A stretch of DNA of 64,000 bases from Hydrogenophaga sp. (lineage in GTDB: Bacteria > Pseudomonadota > Gammaproteobacteria > Burkholderiales > Burkholderiaceae_C): NCBI RefSeq assembly GCF_030373245.1, contig NZ_JAUCZF010000002.1, positions 248,001 through 312,000 on the forward strand, read 5' to 3'. Shown here piece by piece: positions 54,650 to 62,234 of this stretch. Each line of letters opens with the position of its first letter. The first letter of the stretch is position 1. The notes under the pieces are model-generated. The model saw nothing but the letters and a program-made list of their open reading frames with translations. It did no database searches and had not been told where the DNA came from. Position numbers and translations under genes: made by a program.

Positions 54650-55972
54650 ATGACACCAGCCGCGACCCCCAGCCTCGACGACCCCCGCGCTCTGTTGCGC
54701 TACCTGTACGACGCGGCTGTGCAGCGCGCCCTGCCTCTGCACAACACCGCCGCCCATCTGCCACCGCCGCCGAAGGGCCGCACGCTGGTGATCGGTGCTG
54801 GCAAGGCCGGTGGCGCGATGGCTCAGGCGGTGGAGGTGCTGTGGCCGGCCGATGCCCCGCTCTCGGGCCTGGTCGTCACGCGCTACCACCACACGCCGCC
54901 GCGCCCCGATGGGCTGGCCGAGCGCATCGAGGTGGTGGAGGCCTCGCACCCGGTGCCCGACGCGGCGGGGCTGGCCGCGGCGCAGCGCATCCTGGAGCTG
55001 GTCAGGGGGCTGACGAGCGACGATCTGGTGTTGTGCCTGATTTCGGGTGGTGGCTCGTCGCTGCTCACCCTGCCGTGTGAGGGCCTGACGCTGCAAGACA
55101 AGCAGCGCATCAACCGCCAGTTGCTGGAGAGTGGCGCCAACATCCTCGAGATGAACACGGTGCGCAAGCACCTTTCGCGCATCAAGGGGGGGCGACTCGC
55201 GGCGGCCTGCGCCCCAGCGCAGGTGGTCACGCTCACCATCAGCGATGTGCCGGGGGATGACGTGAGCGTGATCGCCAGTGGTCCCACCGTGGCCGACGCG
55301 TCCACCTGCGCCGAGGCGCTGGAGATCCTGCGGCGTTACGGCATCGAGGTGCCTGCCGGCGTGAAAGCCAAGCTGGAGAGCGGCGCACTCGAAACGCCGA
55401 AACCGGGCGACGCGGGCCTGGCTGGCCACCAGACCCATCTGATCGCCACGCCCCAGCAAAGCCTGGAAGCTGCAGCAGACGCGGCTCGCGCGCTGGGCTT
55501 GAAGGCCTACATCTTGAGTGACGAGATCGAAGGTGAGTCGCGCGAAGTGGGCAAGGTACATGCCGCGCTGGCTCGCTCAACGGCGCAAGGGCGCAGCAGC
55601 CTTGAGAAGCCGTGCGTGATCCTGAGCGGTGGCGAGACCACCGTCACGGTGCGTCCACGCGCCGAGGGCCAGGCCAAGGGCCGGGGCGGGCGGGCCGGCG
55701 AGTTCTGTCTGGGGTTGGCCCAGGCGCTGGGTGGTCAGCCGGGCGTGTGGGCGCTGGCCGCCGATACCGACGGCATCGACGGCGTGGAAGACAACGCAGG
55801 CGCCCTGGTCACGCCCGACACCCTGGTTCGCGCCCAGGCGCTCGGTCTCAAAGTCAGTGACCACTTGTCTCGCAACGACGCCTACGGCTTCTTCGAGCCG
55901 CTGGGCGATCTGGTGGTCACCGGCCCCACGCACACCAACGTCAACGATTTCCGGGCGGTGTTGGTGCGGTGA
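54650..55972 (+). CDS. Glycerate 2-kinase, MOFRL family (GckA/TtuD type)
   Basis: A 440-residue protein with the DUF4147/glycerate kinase N-terminal domain (LVIGAGKAGGAMAQAV, CLISGGGSSLLTLP, KHLSRIKGGRLA) and the C-terminal MOFRL domain (LSGGETTVTV, RAGEFCLGLAQ, DTDGIDG). It phosphorylates glycerate to 2-phosphoglycerate, completing glyoxylate use. ATG 54650 is 19 bases after glxR. The last 32 bases overlap the convergent transporter gene. Confidence 0.92.
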   Translation: MTPAATPSLDDPRALLRYLYDAAVQRALPLHNTAAHLPPPPKGRTLVIGAGKAGGAMAQAVEVLWPADAPLSGLVVTRYHHTPPRPDGLAERIEVVEASHPVPDAAGLAAAQRILELVRGLTSDDLVLCLISGGGSSLLTLPCEGLTLQDKQRINRQLLESGANILEMNTVRKHLSRIKGGRLAAACAPAQVVTLTISDVPGDDVSVIASGPTVADASTCAEALEILRRYGIEVPAGVKAKLESGALETPKPGDAGLAGHQTHLIATPQQSLEAAADAARALGLKAYILSDEIEGESREVGKVHAALARSTAQGRSSLEKPCVILSGGETTVTVRPRAEGQAKGRGGRAGEFCLGLAQALGGQPGVWALAADTDGIDGVEDNAGALVTPDTLVRAQALGLKVSDHLSRNDAYGFFEPLGDLVVTGPTHTNVNDFRAVLVR

Positions 55973-56987
55973 TGGTGTGCGCTTGAACGCTGCCGTCCCG
56001 CGCGCTTTGCATCACCGCCAGCAAATCGGGTCGCACGGCCATCGATCTGAAGGCATTCACGTTGGAACGACCTGGGTTGCCCAGGGGAAGCCGCCCGAGC
56101 ACATGGCCGATCGGCACCAACACCAGCCTGAACAGCTGACCCACCAGCTCCTTGAGATTACGTGTCTGCCACGCCAGCTTCATCATCGTGGCGTGTGTCT
56201 GCAGGTGTGGCTTCAGCTGAGTCTGTCCCGCCACGTGCGCAGCTTCCAGAAACTGCCACTTCGTGTTGACAGACCGAGCCAGCTTCGCTTGCCGAATCAG
56301 GGTCTGGTGCAGGGCCATTTTGTGGCGATCGTCTTGTTGGCGTTCGAGCGAGTGCGCAGGCGATGCCTCGCCGTTCAACTCTCGGCGTGCCTGCTGCCAC
56401 ACGCTCCAGCCACCGTGCAGCGCCAGGCTGGCCATCAGCGCGGCCACCAGCAGATCGGGCCAGGCGCTGCCGGTGCCAAACACACCCAGTGCAGCCAGCA
56501 TCACCGCCAGGTTGCCGATGGCGTCGTTGCGCGAGCACAGCCACACGCTGCGCATGTTGGCATCGCCTTCGCGAAACGCGTAAAGCAGGGTGGCCACGCC
56601 CACGTTGGCGGCCAGCGCGAGCAGGGCCACCGCACCCATGGTGAGGGCCGCGGGCACCTCGCCGTGCCACAGGCTCCACACCGCCTGCCCCAGGACGAAG
56701 ACGCCAAAACCCATCATGCTCACCGCCTTGAGCAAAGCCGCTCGTGCGCGCCAGGCCAGGGCCGAGGCAAGCACCGCCAGCGACACGCCATAGTTCAGTG
56801 CGTCGCCCCCGAAATCGATGGCGTCGGCCAGCAAGGCCAGCGATCCGGCCTGAATGCCGGCCACGATCTCGACAGCGAACATCGCGGCGTTGACCACCAG
56901 CGCCACCCACAAGATGCGGCGGTAGCGCCCCAGGTTGGCGATCTGGCTGGGCTTGGGGGGTTCGTGCTCACAGCAATGGGCAGACAT
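55941..56987 (-). CDS. CDF-type metal efflux protein fused to a DUF3703 domain
   Basis: A 348-residue protein. Residues 1-205 form a short cation diffusion facilitator with about six helices; metal-site signatures are LLADAIDFGGDALNY (helix 2) and CSRNDAIGNL (helix 5); a Cys/His-rich start (AHCCEHE) may bind metal. The cytoplasmic dimer domain of full CDF proteins is missing. After a charged linker, residues 224-328 match DUF3703: LEAAHVAGQ, THATMMKLAWQTRN, and LPLGNPGRSNVNAFRSM. DUF3703 is usually a separate gene beside such transporters. It is divergent from a MerR regulator and carries a MerR-type promoter. Zn, Cd or Pb export is inferred. Confidence 0.87.
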   Translation of the reverse strand: MSAHCCEHEPPKPSQIANLGRYRRILWVALVVNAAMFAVEIVAGIQAGSLALLADAIDFGGDALNYGVSLAVLASALAWRARAALLKAVSMMGFGVFVLGQAVWSLWHGEVPAALTMGAVALLALAANVGVATLLYAFREGDANMRSVWLCSRNDAIGNLAVMLAALGVFGTGSAWPDLLVAALMASLALHGGWSVWQQARRELNGEASPAHSLERQQDDRHKMALHQTLIRQAKLARSVNTKWQFLEAAHVAGQTQLKPHLQTHATMMKLAWQTRNLKELVGQLFRLVLVPIGHVLGRLPLGNPGRSNVNAFRSMAVRPDLLAVMQSARDGSVQAHTITAPTPPGNR

Positions 56988-57008
56988 GGTCTTCCTTTCA
57001 ATGCTTTC

Positions 57009-57039
57009 ATTTGAAACCCTGTAGCCACTACAGTGTCAA
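57009..57039 (-). promoter_or_regulatory. MerR-type promoter/operator for the CDF-DUF3703 gene
   Basis: On the minus strand a perfect TTGACA (57034-57039) and TCAAAT (57009-57014) are separated by 19 bases, the long spacing typical of MerR-regulated promoters. The dyad ACCCTGTAG (57016-57024) / CTACAGTGT (57028-57036) lies within the spacer and reaches into the -35 box, as for CadR/PbrR/ZntR operators. Confidence 0.8.
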
Positions 57040-57066
57040 CCACCTGTTTTGGTTTCGGAGGTCTTC

Positions 57067-57498
57067 ATGCAAATCAGACAATTGGCTCAGGCCACCGGTG
57101 TCGAGGTGGAAACCATCCGCTATTACGAGAAGCAGGGTTTGCTGCCGGTGCCGCCCAAGCGAGACAACGGCTACCGCGATTACGACGGTCGCCATCTGGA
57201 GCGCCTGGCGTTCATCCGGCACTGCCGCGCGCTTGACATGCCCCTGGCCTCGATCGCGCGGCTGCTCGGCGTGCTGGACGACACCCGTGGAGACTGCTCG
57301 GATGTGGACGCGCTGGTGGCCGAGCAGCTGAGCCGGGTGCGTGCCCGGCTGAAAAGCATGCAGGCGCTGGAGAAGCAGCTGGTTCAGCTGAAATCGCGCT
57401 GCAACGGGCAGCACGACCGCGGCCACTGCGGCATCCTGAACGAGCTGGTCGCCGCCGCCCACGGCGAAGCCTGCGCCTGCCACGGCTCGGCTTCCTAA
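57067..57498 (+). CDS. MerR-family metal-responsive regulator, CadR/PbrR-like
   Basis: A 143-residue MerR protein: helix-turn-helix MQIRQLAQATGVEVETIRYYEKQGLL (split), a long dimer helix, and metal ligands Cys77, Cys112 and Cys121, the spacing of Cd(II)/Pb(II) sensors, plus a Cys/His-rich end (GEACACHG). It bends the 19-bp-spacer promoter of the divergent efflux gene when metal is bound. ATG 57067 has a GGAGG site; an in-frame TTG at 57049 is less likely. Confidence 0.93.
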   Translation: MQIRQLAQATGVEVETIRYYEKQGLLPVPPKRDNGYRDYDGRHLERLAFIRHCRALDMPLASIARLLGVLDDTRGDCSDVDALVAEQLSRVRARLKSMQALEKQLVQLKSRCNGQHDRGHCGILNELVAAAHGEACACHGSAS

Positions 57499-57718
57499 CA
57501 CGTTGAGCGAGTTGCCTGTTTTTTGTGCAGGCCGCCAATGTGAATAATCGCCAGGGAGCGCTCATCCGCTTTCGGGACGGGCAGGGGTTGCGGTCCACAG
57601 ACCTCGCCCCCGCCGCCTGGCGATCGCCGAAGCGCCCTGGCGGCGCTCTGACGCCGGCCTGGGGCTTCTTCAGGCCACATCGCTTTCACCGCTTATTCAA
57701 CCTTATGGAGGGGGCACG
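57499..57718. other. Intergenic region before the DUF3348 operon with strong hairpins
   Basis: No gene is seen. CGCCGCC (57611-57617) can pair with GGCGGCG (57639-57645), enclosing the palindrome GGCGATCGCC (57619-57628). No clear sigma70 promoter was found. A GGAGGGG ribosome site at 57707-57713 precedes the operon's first start. Confidence 0.4.
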
Positions 57719-58444
57719 TTGTGCCCCCAGGCTTTGGTTTTGCTCCGCAGTTTCAAGGGTTCTCACGCCTCCTCCGCACTGGTGCGCCAGCTTGCCTGCT
57801 GGATGCCCGCAGGCGTCAGCGCGCCCCGGCAGGACGTGGCCGAGCGCCTGGGCCAGTGGCTGAATGTGAACGAGGCCATCGCCTTGCGCACCCTGCAGAC
57901 CTCGGTGGCGGCTGCCGGCATGGCCGCGGCCCGCCGCGCTGCGCCGCCAGTGGAGCCGCAGCCCCTGCACGCCGCGTTGCAGCAGGAGCTGCAGCGCGTG
58001 CGCTCGGTGCTCACCCAATCGATCACCGCCCGCGACGCCTCGCACCGGCCCGATCCTGAAGACCTCGACATCGAGTGGGCGCTGTTCCACCAGCGTCTGG
58101 GCGACCAGCAGCGCCGCATGGAGCTCAGCGTGGAGGCGCTGCGTGGCCATGTGCGCCAGGCCCTGGCCCAGGCCACCCCCGAACTGGCGCAGCTCGCTGC
58201 GCTGGACGCGGCCATGGAGCCCCTGCTGGCCGGACGCGAGCAGCGTCTGCTCGGCAGCTTGCCGGCGTTTCTGAAAGCGCGTTTTGTCGCCTTGCGCCAG
58301 CAGGCCGCCGACCCGTCCGACCCAGCTCCCGACGATCTGCGCTGGCTGCAGACCTTTGCCAACGAATTCGAGCAAACCCTGCTCGCCGAGCTCGACCTGC
58401 GCCTGCAGCCGGTCATTGGCCTCATCGAATCAATACCAGCATGA
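57719..58444 (+). CDS. DUF3348 protein, first gene of a motor-like operon
   Basis: A 241-residue soluble protein. The family block is seen in SALVRQLACW, AERLGQWLNVNEAIALRTL, and DIEWALFHQRLGDQQRRMEL; the rest is helical with a conserved LRWLQTFANEFEQTLLAELDLRLQPVIGL end (split). No ATG lies in frame before the conserved start; TTG 57719, six bases after a GGAGGGG site, is taken. The ATG at 57705 is out of frame. DUF3348 is always or nearly always found with DUF802 and OmpA partners; function unknown. It overlaps the next gene by four bases. Confidence 0.82.
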   Translation: MCPQALVLLRSFKGSHASSALVRQLACWMPAGVSAPRQDVAERLGQWLNVNEAIALRTLQTSVAAAGMAAARRAAPPVEPQPLHAALQQELQRVRSVLTQSITARDASHRPDPEDLDIEWALFHQRLGDQQRRMELSVEALRGHVRQALAQATPELAQLAALDAAMEPLLAGREQRLLGSLPAFLKARFVALRQQAADPSDPAPDDLRWLQTFANEFEQTLLAELDLRLQPVIGLIESIPA

Positions 58445-60741
58445 CCCCCGATACCTCCTCTTCTGCTTCCTTCCGCGCCCTGTCCTGGTTCGCCCTGTTC
58501 GTGGGCCTGGGTGTGGTGGCCTGGGTGGCCAGCGGCTTCGTTGGCACCAGTGCCTTCGCGTTGGGCATGACGCTGCTGATTGGCGCCGTTTACCTGGGCG
58601 GCGTCTGGGAGCTGCGCCGCTTTGGGCAGACCACCACCGCGCTCAACAGTGCCCTGGCCAACGTGCCGCTGCCGCTGAACCAGCTTGCCGACTGGCTGCC
58701 CCGCGTGCCCGCTTCGCTGCAACACGCCGTGCGCCAGCGCATCGAGGGCGAGCGCAGCGCCTTCCCCGGCCTGGCACTCACGCCGTACCTGATCGGCCTG
58801 CTGGTCATGCTCGGCATGCTGGGCACCTTCCTCGGCATGGTCGTCACCTTCAAGGGCGCGGTGTTTGCGCTCGAAGGCTCGGCCGACCTGAACGCCATCC
58901 GCTCCGCACTGGCCGCGCCCATCAAAGGGCTGGGCCTGTCGTTTGGCACCTCGGTGGCCGGTGTCGCCACCTCGGCCATGCTCGGCCTCATGGCCACGCT
59001 GGCGCGCCGCGAGCGCAGCCAGGTCATTCGTGCGCTCGATGGTTTGACCAGCACCACCCTGCGCCCCTTCTCCGCGGCCCACCAGCGCCAGCAAAGCTTT
59101 GAGGCGCTGCAGCGCCAGGCCGAGGCCATGCCCGCTGCCGCGCTGCACCTGCAAACGCTCATCGAGCAGATGGAGCGCCGCAGCCAGCAGCTCGATGAGC
59201 AGCTGCTGGCCCGCCAGGCCGAGTTTCAGAGCCAGGCCGCCAGCGCCTACACGGGCCTGGCCGAGTCGGTCGATCGATCGTTGCGCGAAAGCCTGGCCGC
59301 CAGCGCCCGCGCCGCCACCGACAGCCTGCAGCCCGTGGTGCAGCAGGCCATGGCCGGCATCGCTGCCGAGTCTTCCCGCTTGCATGAAGGCGTGAGCGCC
59401 GCCGTGCAGGCCCAGCTGGCTGGGCTGTCAGACCAGTTTGGCCAGACCACACAAGCGGTGGCCGGCGGCTGGAGCCGCGCGCTGGCCGAGCGTGCCCAGG
59501 CCGATCAGCAACAGCAAGCCGCCTGGACCGCCTCGCTGCAGTCGCTTGCGCAGTCGCTGCAAGGCCAATGGCAGCAGGCCGGTGCGCAGGCGCAGGCGCA
59601 GCAACAAGCCGTGTTGCAGGCACTGGAGCAAAGTGCCACCGCCATCGCCGAGCAGAGCCGCGAGCAGGCCAGTCGCAGTCTGGACAGTGTGGCTCGCCTC
59701 ATCGGTCAGACCGAAGCGCTGGTGGCGGCCCGTGCGCAAGCCGAATCGGCGTGGACACAGGAGCACGGCCAGCGCATGGACGCGCTCGCCAGCCTCTGGC
59801 GCAGCGAGCTCGCCGCCCTGCGCAGCGAAGAAGCGGCGCGCCAGCAAGACGCCGCGCAACGCGCCGCCGAGCTGCAGACTGGTGTAGCGCAGCAGCTCGC
59901 TGCCCTGCAGGACGGAGCGGCCAAGCAGCTGGCCACCCTGCGCGAGGCCGAAGCCACGCGCCAGCAAGCCCAGACCGAGCAGCAGGAACGGACCTTTGCG
60001 GCCCTGACACAGCAACTGCAGTCGCTGCGCGAAGAAGAGGGCGCGCGGGGCGAAGCCGCGGTGCAGCGCCTGGGTGGCCTGACCACCGCGCTGTCCAGCC
60101 AGCTCGCGTCTCAGTTGTCCACGCTGGGCACCGCACTCGAAGCCCCCATGGCCCGGCTGATGCACACCGCTTCTGAAGCGCCCAAGGCAGCGGCCGAGGT
60201 GATCGCCCAGCTGCGCGAGCAGATGAGCCGCCTGGCCGAGCGCGACAACGCCACGCTCGCCGAGCGCGCCGACCTCGTGGGCCAGATCGGCATGCTGTTG
60301 CAGCAGGTGCAGCAGACCACCGGCGAACAGCGCGCCGCCATTGAAAACCTGGTGGGTTCGGCCACCGGCGTGCTCGACCGCGTGGGCCAGCAGTTTGCCG
60401 ACACCGTGGGTGCGCAGGCGGGTCGCGCCGAGGCCATGGCCGAGCAGGCTGCCTCCAGCGCGGCTCAGCTGGCCGCCCTGGGCGAAGCCTTCCAGCAAGG
60501 CACGCAGCAGCTCGCCACCAGCCACGAGCAGCTGGTGCACAGCCTGCAGCGCGTGGAAGGCGCCATCGGGCAGTCGCTGGCGCGCAGCGACGAGCAGCTG
60601 GCCTATTACGTGGCCCAGGCGCGCGAGGTGATTGACCTCAGCATCAGCGCGCAGCAAGGCATCGTGGAAGACCTGCGGCAGCTGCGCGGTCCGCGCCCCC
60701 CAGGCCATGCGGGGGCCAAAGCCACTGCAGGCGCTGCATGA
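58441..60741 (+). CDS. MotA/TolQ/ZorA-like channel protein with long DUF802 coiled-coil tail
   Basis: A 766-residue inner-membrane protein. Helices lie near residues 14-33, 36-56, 113-135 and 167-187. LVMLGMLGTFLGMVVTFKGA and GLSFGTSVAGVATSAMLG match the TolQ/ExbB/MotA proton-channel helices, including the polar Thr/Ser residues that line the ion path. From about residue 205 to the end stretches a Gln/Ala-rich, Cys-free, mainly coiled-coil tail containing DUF802 repeats. ZorA of Zorya and other 5:2 ion-driven motors share the plan of four helices plus a long cytoplasmic tail. Its gene overlaps both neighbours by ATGA. Confidence 0.85.
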   Translation: MTPDTSSSASFRALSWFALFVGLGVVAWVASGFVGTSAFALGMTLLIGAVYLGGVWELRRFGQTTTALNSALANVPLPLNQLADWLPRVPASLQHAVRQRIEGERSAFPGLALTPYLIGLLVMLGMLGTFLGMVVTFKGAVFALEGSADLNAIRSALAAPIKGLGLSFGTSVAGVATSAMLGLMATLARRERSQVIRALDGLTSTTLRPFSAAHQRQQSFEALQRQAEAMPAAALHLQTLIEQMERRSQQLDEQLLARQAEFQSQAASAYTGLAESVDRSLRESLAASARAATDSLQPVVQQAMAGIAAESSRLHEGVSAAVQAQLAGLSDQFGQTTQAVAGGWSRALAERAQADQQQQAAWTASLQSLAQSLQGQWQQAGAQAQAQQQAVLQALEQSATAIAEQSREQASRSLDSVARLIGQTEALVAARAQAESAWTQEHGQRMDALASLWRSELAALRSEEAARQQDAAQRAAELQTGVAQQLAALQDGAAKQLATLREAEATRQQAQTEQQERTFAALTQQLQSLREEEGARGEAAVQRLGGLTTALSSQLASQLSTLGTALEAPMARLMHTASEAPKAAAEVIAQLREQMSRLAERDNATLAERADLVGQIGMLLQQVQQTTGEQRAAIENLVGSATGVLDRVGQQFADTVGAQAGRAEAMAEQAASSAAQLAALGEAFQQGTQQLATSHEQLVHSLQRVEGAIGQSLARSDEQLAYYVAQAREVIDLSISAQQGIVEDLRQLRGPRPPGHAGAKATAGAA

Positions 60742-61430
60742 TGGGCGCGTTCTTCGACCGCCCGGCCGACGATGGCGTGGATGACGCCAGCCAAGACGAA
60801 GCCACCGCACCGGTCTGGGCCGTCTTTGGCGACCTCATGGCCGGCCTCGTGGGCGCGTTTGTGCTCGTGTTCATTGGCGTGCTGCTGACGCAGGTGGACC
60901 TGGTGAACACCTTGCAGGTCGAAGTGGCCAAGCGCCAGCAAGAAGAAGCGCGCCGCATCGCGCTGGAAAAGGCGCTCGCGATTCCGCTGGCCAGCGGCCG
61001 CGTCACGCTCAACAACGGCCGCATCGGCATCAGCGGCAGCGTCCTGTTTGACTTCAACTCCGACCAGCTGCGTCCCGAGGGCGAGCGGCTGCTGCAAGCC
61101 CTGGTGCCGCCGCTGCAGGTGTACCTGGGCGAGCGCGATGAAATGCTCATGGTCAGTGGCTTCACCGACGACAAACCCATTGGCGCCAGCAACACCAAGT
61201 ACCAGGACAACCTGGAGCTCTCGGCGCAGCGCGCGCTCACCGTCACCCGCACCCTGATCCAGCAAGGCATGCCGCGCTCGCGCGTGTTCAGCGCCGCCTT
61301 TGGCGCCGAGCAGCCCGTGGCCAGCAACGACAGCGAGCCCGGCCGCGCGCTCAACCGCCGCGTGGAGATGGCACCCGTACCGCGAGCCGGCAGTGGCCAG
61401 GCGGTCGACCCACCGCCCGCCAAGCCATGA
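60738..61430 (+). CDS. MotB/ZorB-like OmpA-domain stator partner
   Basis: A 230-residue protein with a short acidic cytoplasmic start, a single membrane helix (residues about 28-50) containing Asp32 in VFGDLMAGLVGAFVLVF, a helical stalk (LQVEVAKRQQEEARRIALEK), and a C-terminal OmpA/MotB peptidoglycan-binding domain (FDFNSDQLRPEGERLLQ, VSGFTDDKPIG, LSAQRALTV, NRRVEM). An Asp at this place is the proton carrier in MotB-type proteins. With the preceding gene it makes a complete ion-driven motor pair. Confidence 0.88.
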   Translation: MMGAFFDRPADDGVDDASQDEATAPVWAVFGDLMAGLVGAFVLVFIGVLLTQVDLVNTLQVEVAKRQQEEARRIALEKALAIPLASGRVTLNNGRIGISGSVLFDFNSDQLRPEGERLLQALVPPLQVYLGERDEMLMVSGFTDDKPIGASNTKYQDNLELSAQRALTVTRTLIQQGMPRSRVFSAAFGAEQPVASNDSEPGRALNRRVEMAPVPRAGSGQAVDPPPAKP

Positions 61431-61855
61431 AAACCACGGCGCCCCCAGCAGCACCGCCTTCGCTGCTGACCCAGCTCAACACCCACATCGCCCAGGCCTC
61501 GAAGGCAGCGGGCGCTGGCGCACAGACGGAGGCGGGCGGGCCGACTGGCGCAGACCCCTGGCCCGAATTGCGCAGCGCGCGGCGCTTCCGCGAAACCTGG
61601 GAGCGCCTGGGCGCCGAAGTGCAGGTGCAGCAGGCTCAAGCCCGTGCCCCGCAAAACGCAGGCCCGCTCAATCCCCAGCGCCTCGTGCTCGACATCCTGG
61701 CGCACATGGGGGAGCTTTCACCGCACTACCTGCGCCGGTTTCTGGCGCACACCGAAAGCTTGCTGTGGCTGGAGCAGGCGCAAGGGCAGCTGAAGGTGCC
61801 AGCGGGCAAAGGCAAGGTGTCGACTGCTGCAAAGGCGACGCGTCGAAAGACGTGA
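61427..61855 (+). CDS. DUF2894 protein, last gene of the motor-like operon
   Basis: A 142-residue basic, soluble protein with the DUF2894 signature ELRSARRFRETWERL and GPLNPQRLVLDILAHMGELS, then YLRRFLAHTESLLWLEQA and a Lys/Arg tail. Function is unknown. It starts within the stop of the OmpA-type gene (ATGA), so the four proteins are made together. Confidence 0.85.
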   Translation: MKTTAPPAAPPSLLTQLNTHIAQASKAAGAGAQTEAGGPTGADPWPELRSARRFRETWERLGAEVQVQQAQARAPQNAGPLNPQRLVLDILAHMGELSPHYLRRFLAHTESLLWLEQAQGQLKVPAGKGKVSTAAKATRRKT

Positions 61856-62234
61856 GTTCCGCGGGGCTTGGCAGACGGTTTGATGGGCTGCCGGATTGCG
61901 GCACTCGGCCAGGAGAGCGTGCTTAGGCCAGACGTTCACACCAAGTACTCGGATGTTCGTGCGTGCCTTCACGCCATGTTGGTGGAACCCTTCCACCAAC
62001 GATCCCTGTGCCGATCAGGCCGGCAGCCCGGTCGCGGCCAGCAATTTCAGCTCCCGAGGACAACTTTTCGGCGCAAGGAAGAATGGAGACTTCCGAGCCG
62101 TTGCCGAGCTCCCTCCACTGCGGTTGTGCACCCGACAGCGTTCGATGGCGATCGGTTCAGCGGCCAGGGGTGAAAGCAAGCGGGTGCTGCGCACACTTCG
62201 ATGGATATGCATGAAGGACCGCTCGCGGTATCGA
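61856..62234. other. Gene-free stretch with a perfect hairpin
   Basis: This 379-base region between convergent units has no supported gene. At 61978-62000 GTTGGTGGAA and TTCCACCAAC form perfect 10-bp arms around CCC. There is no T-run, so a factor-independent terminator is uncertain; it may be a decayed repeat or a protein site. Confidence 0.5.

Noticed and set aside
57705..57707. ATG as start of the DUF3348 gene
   Set aside because: It is out of frame with the conserved protein.
57719..61855. Calling this locus a Zorya defence system
   Set aside because: The ZorA/ZorB-like pair is present but no ZorC, ZorD helicase or ZorE nuclease is seen, and neighbours are housekeeping genes.
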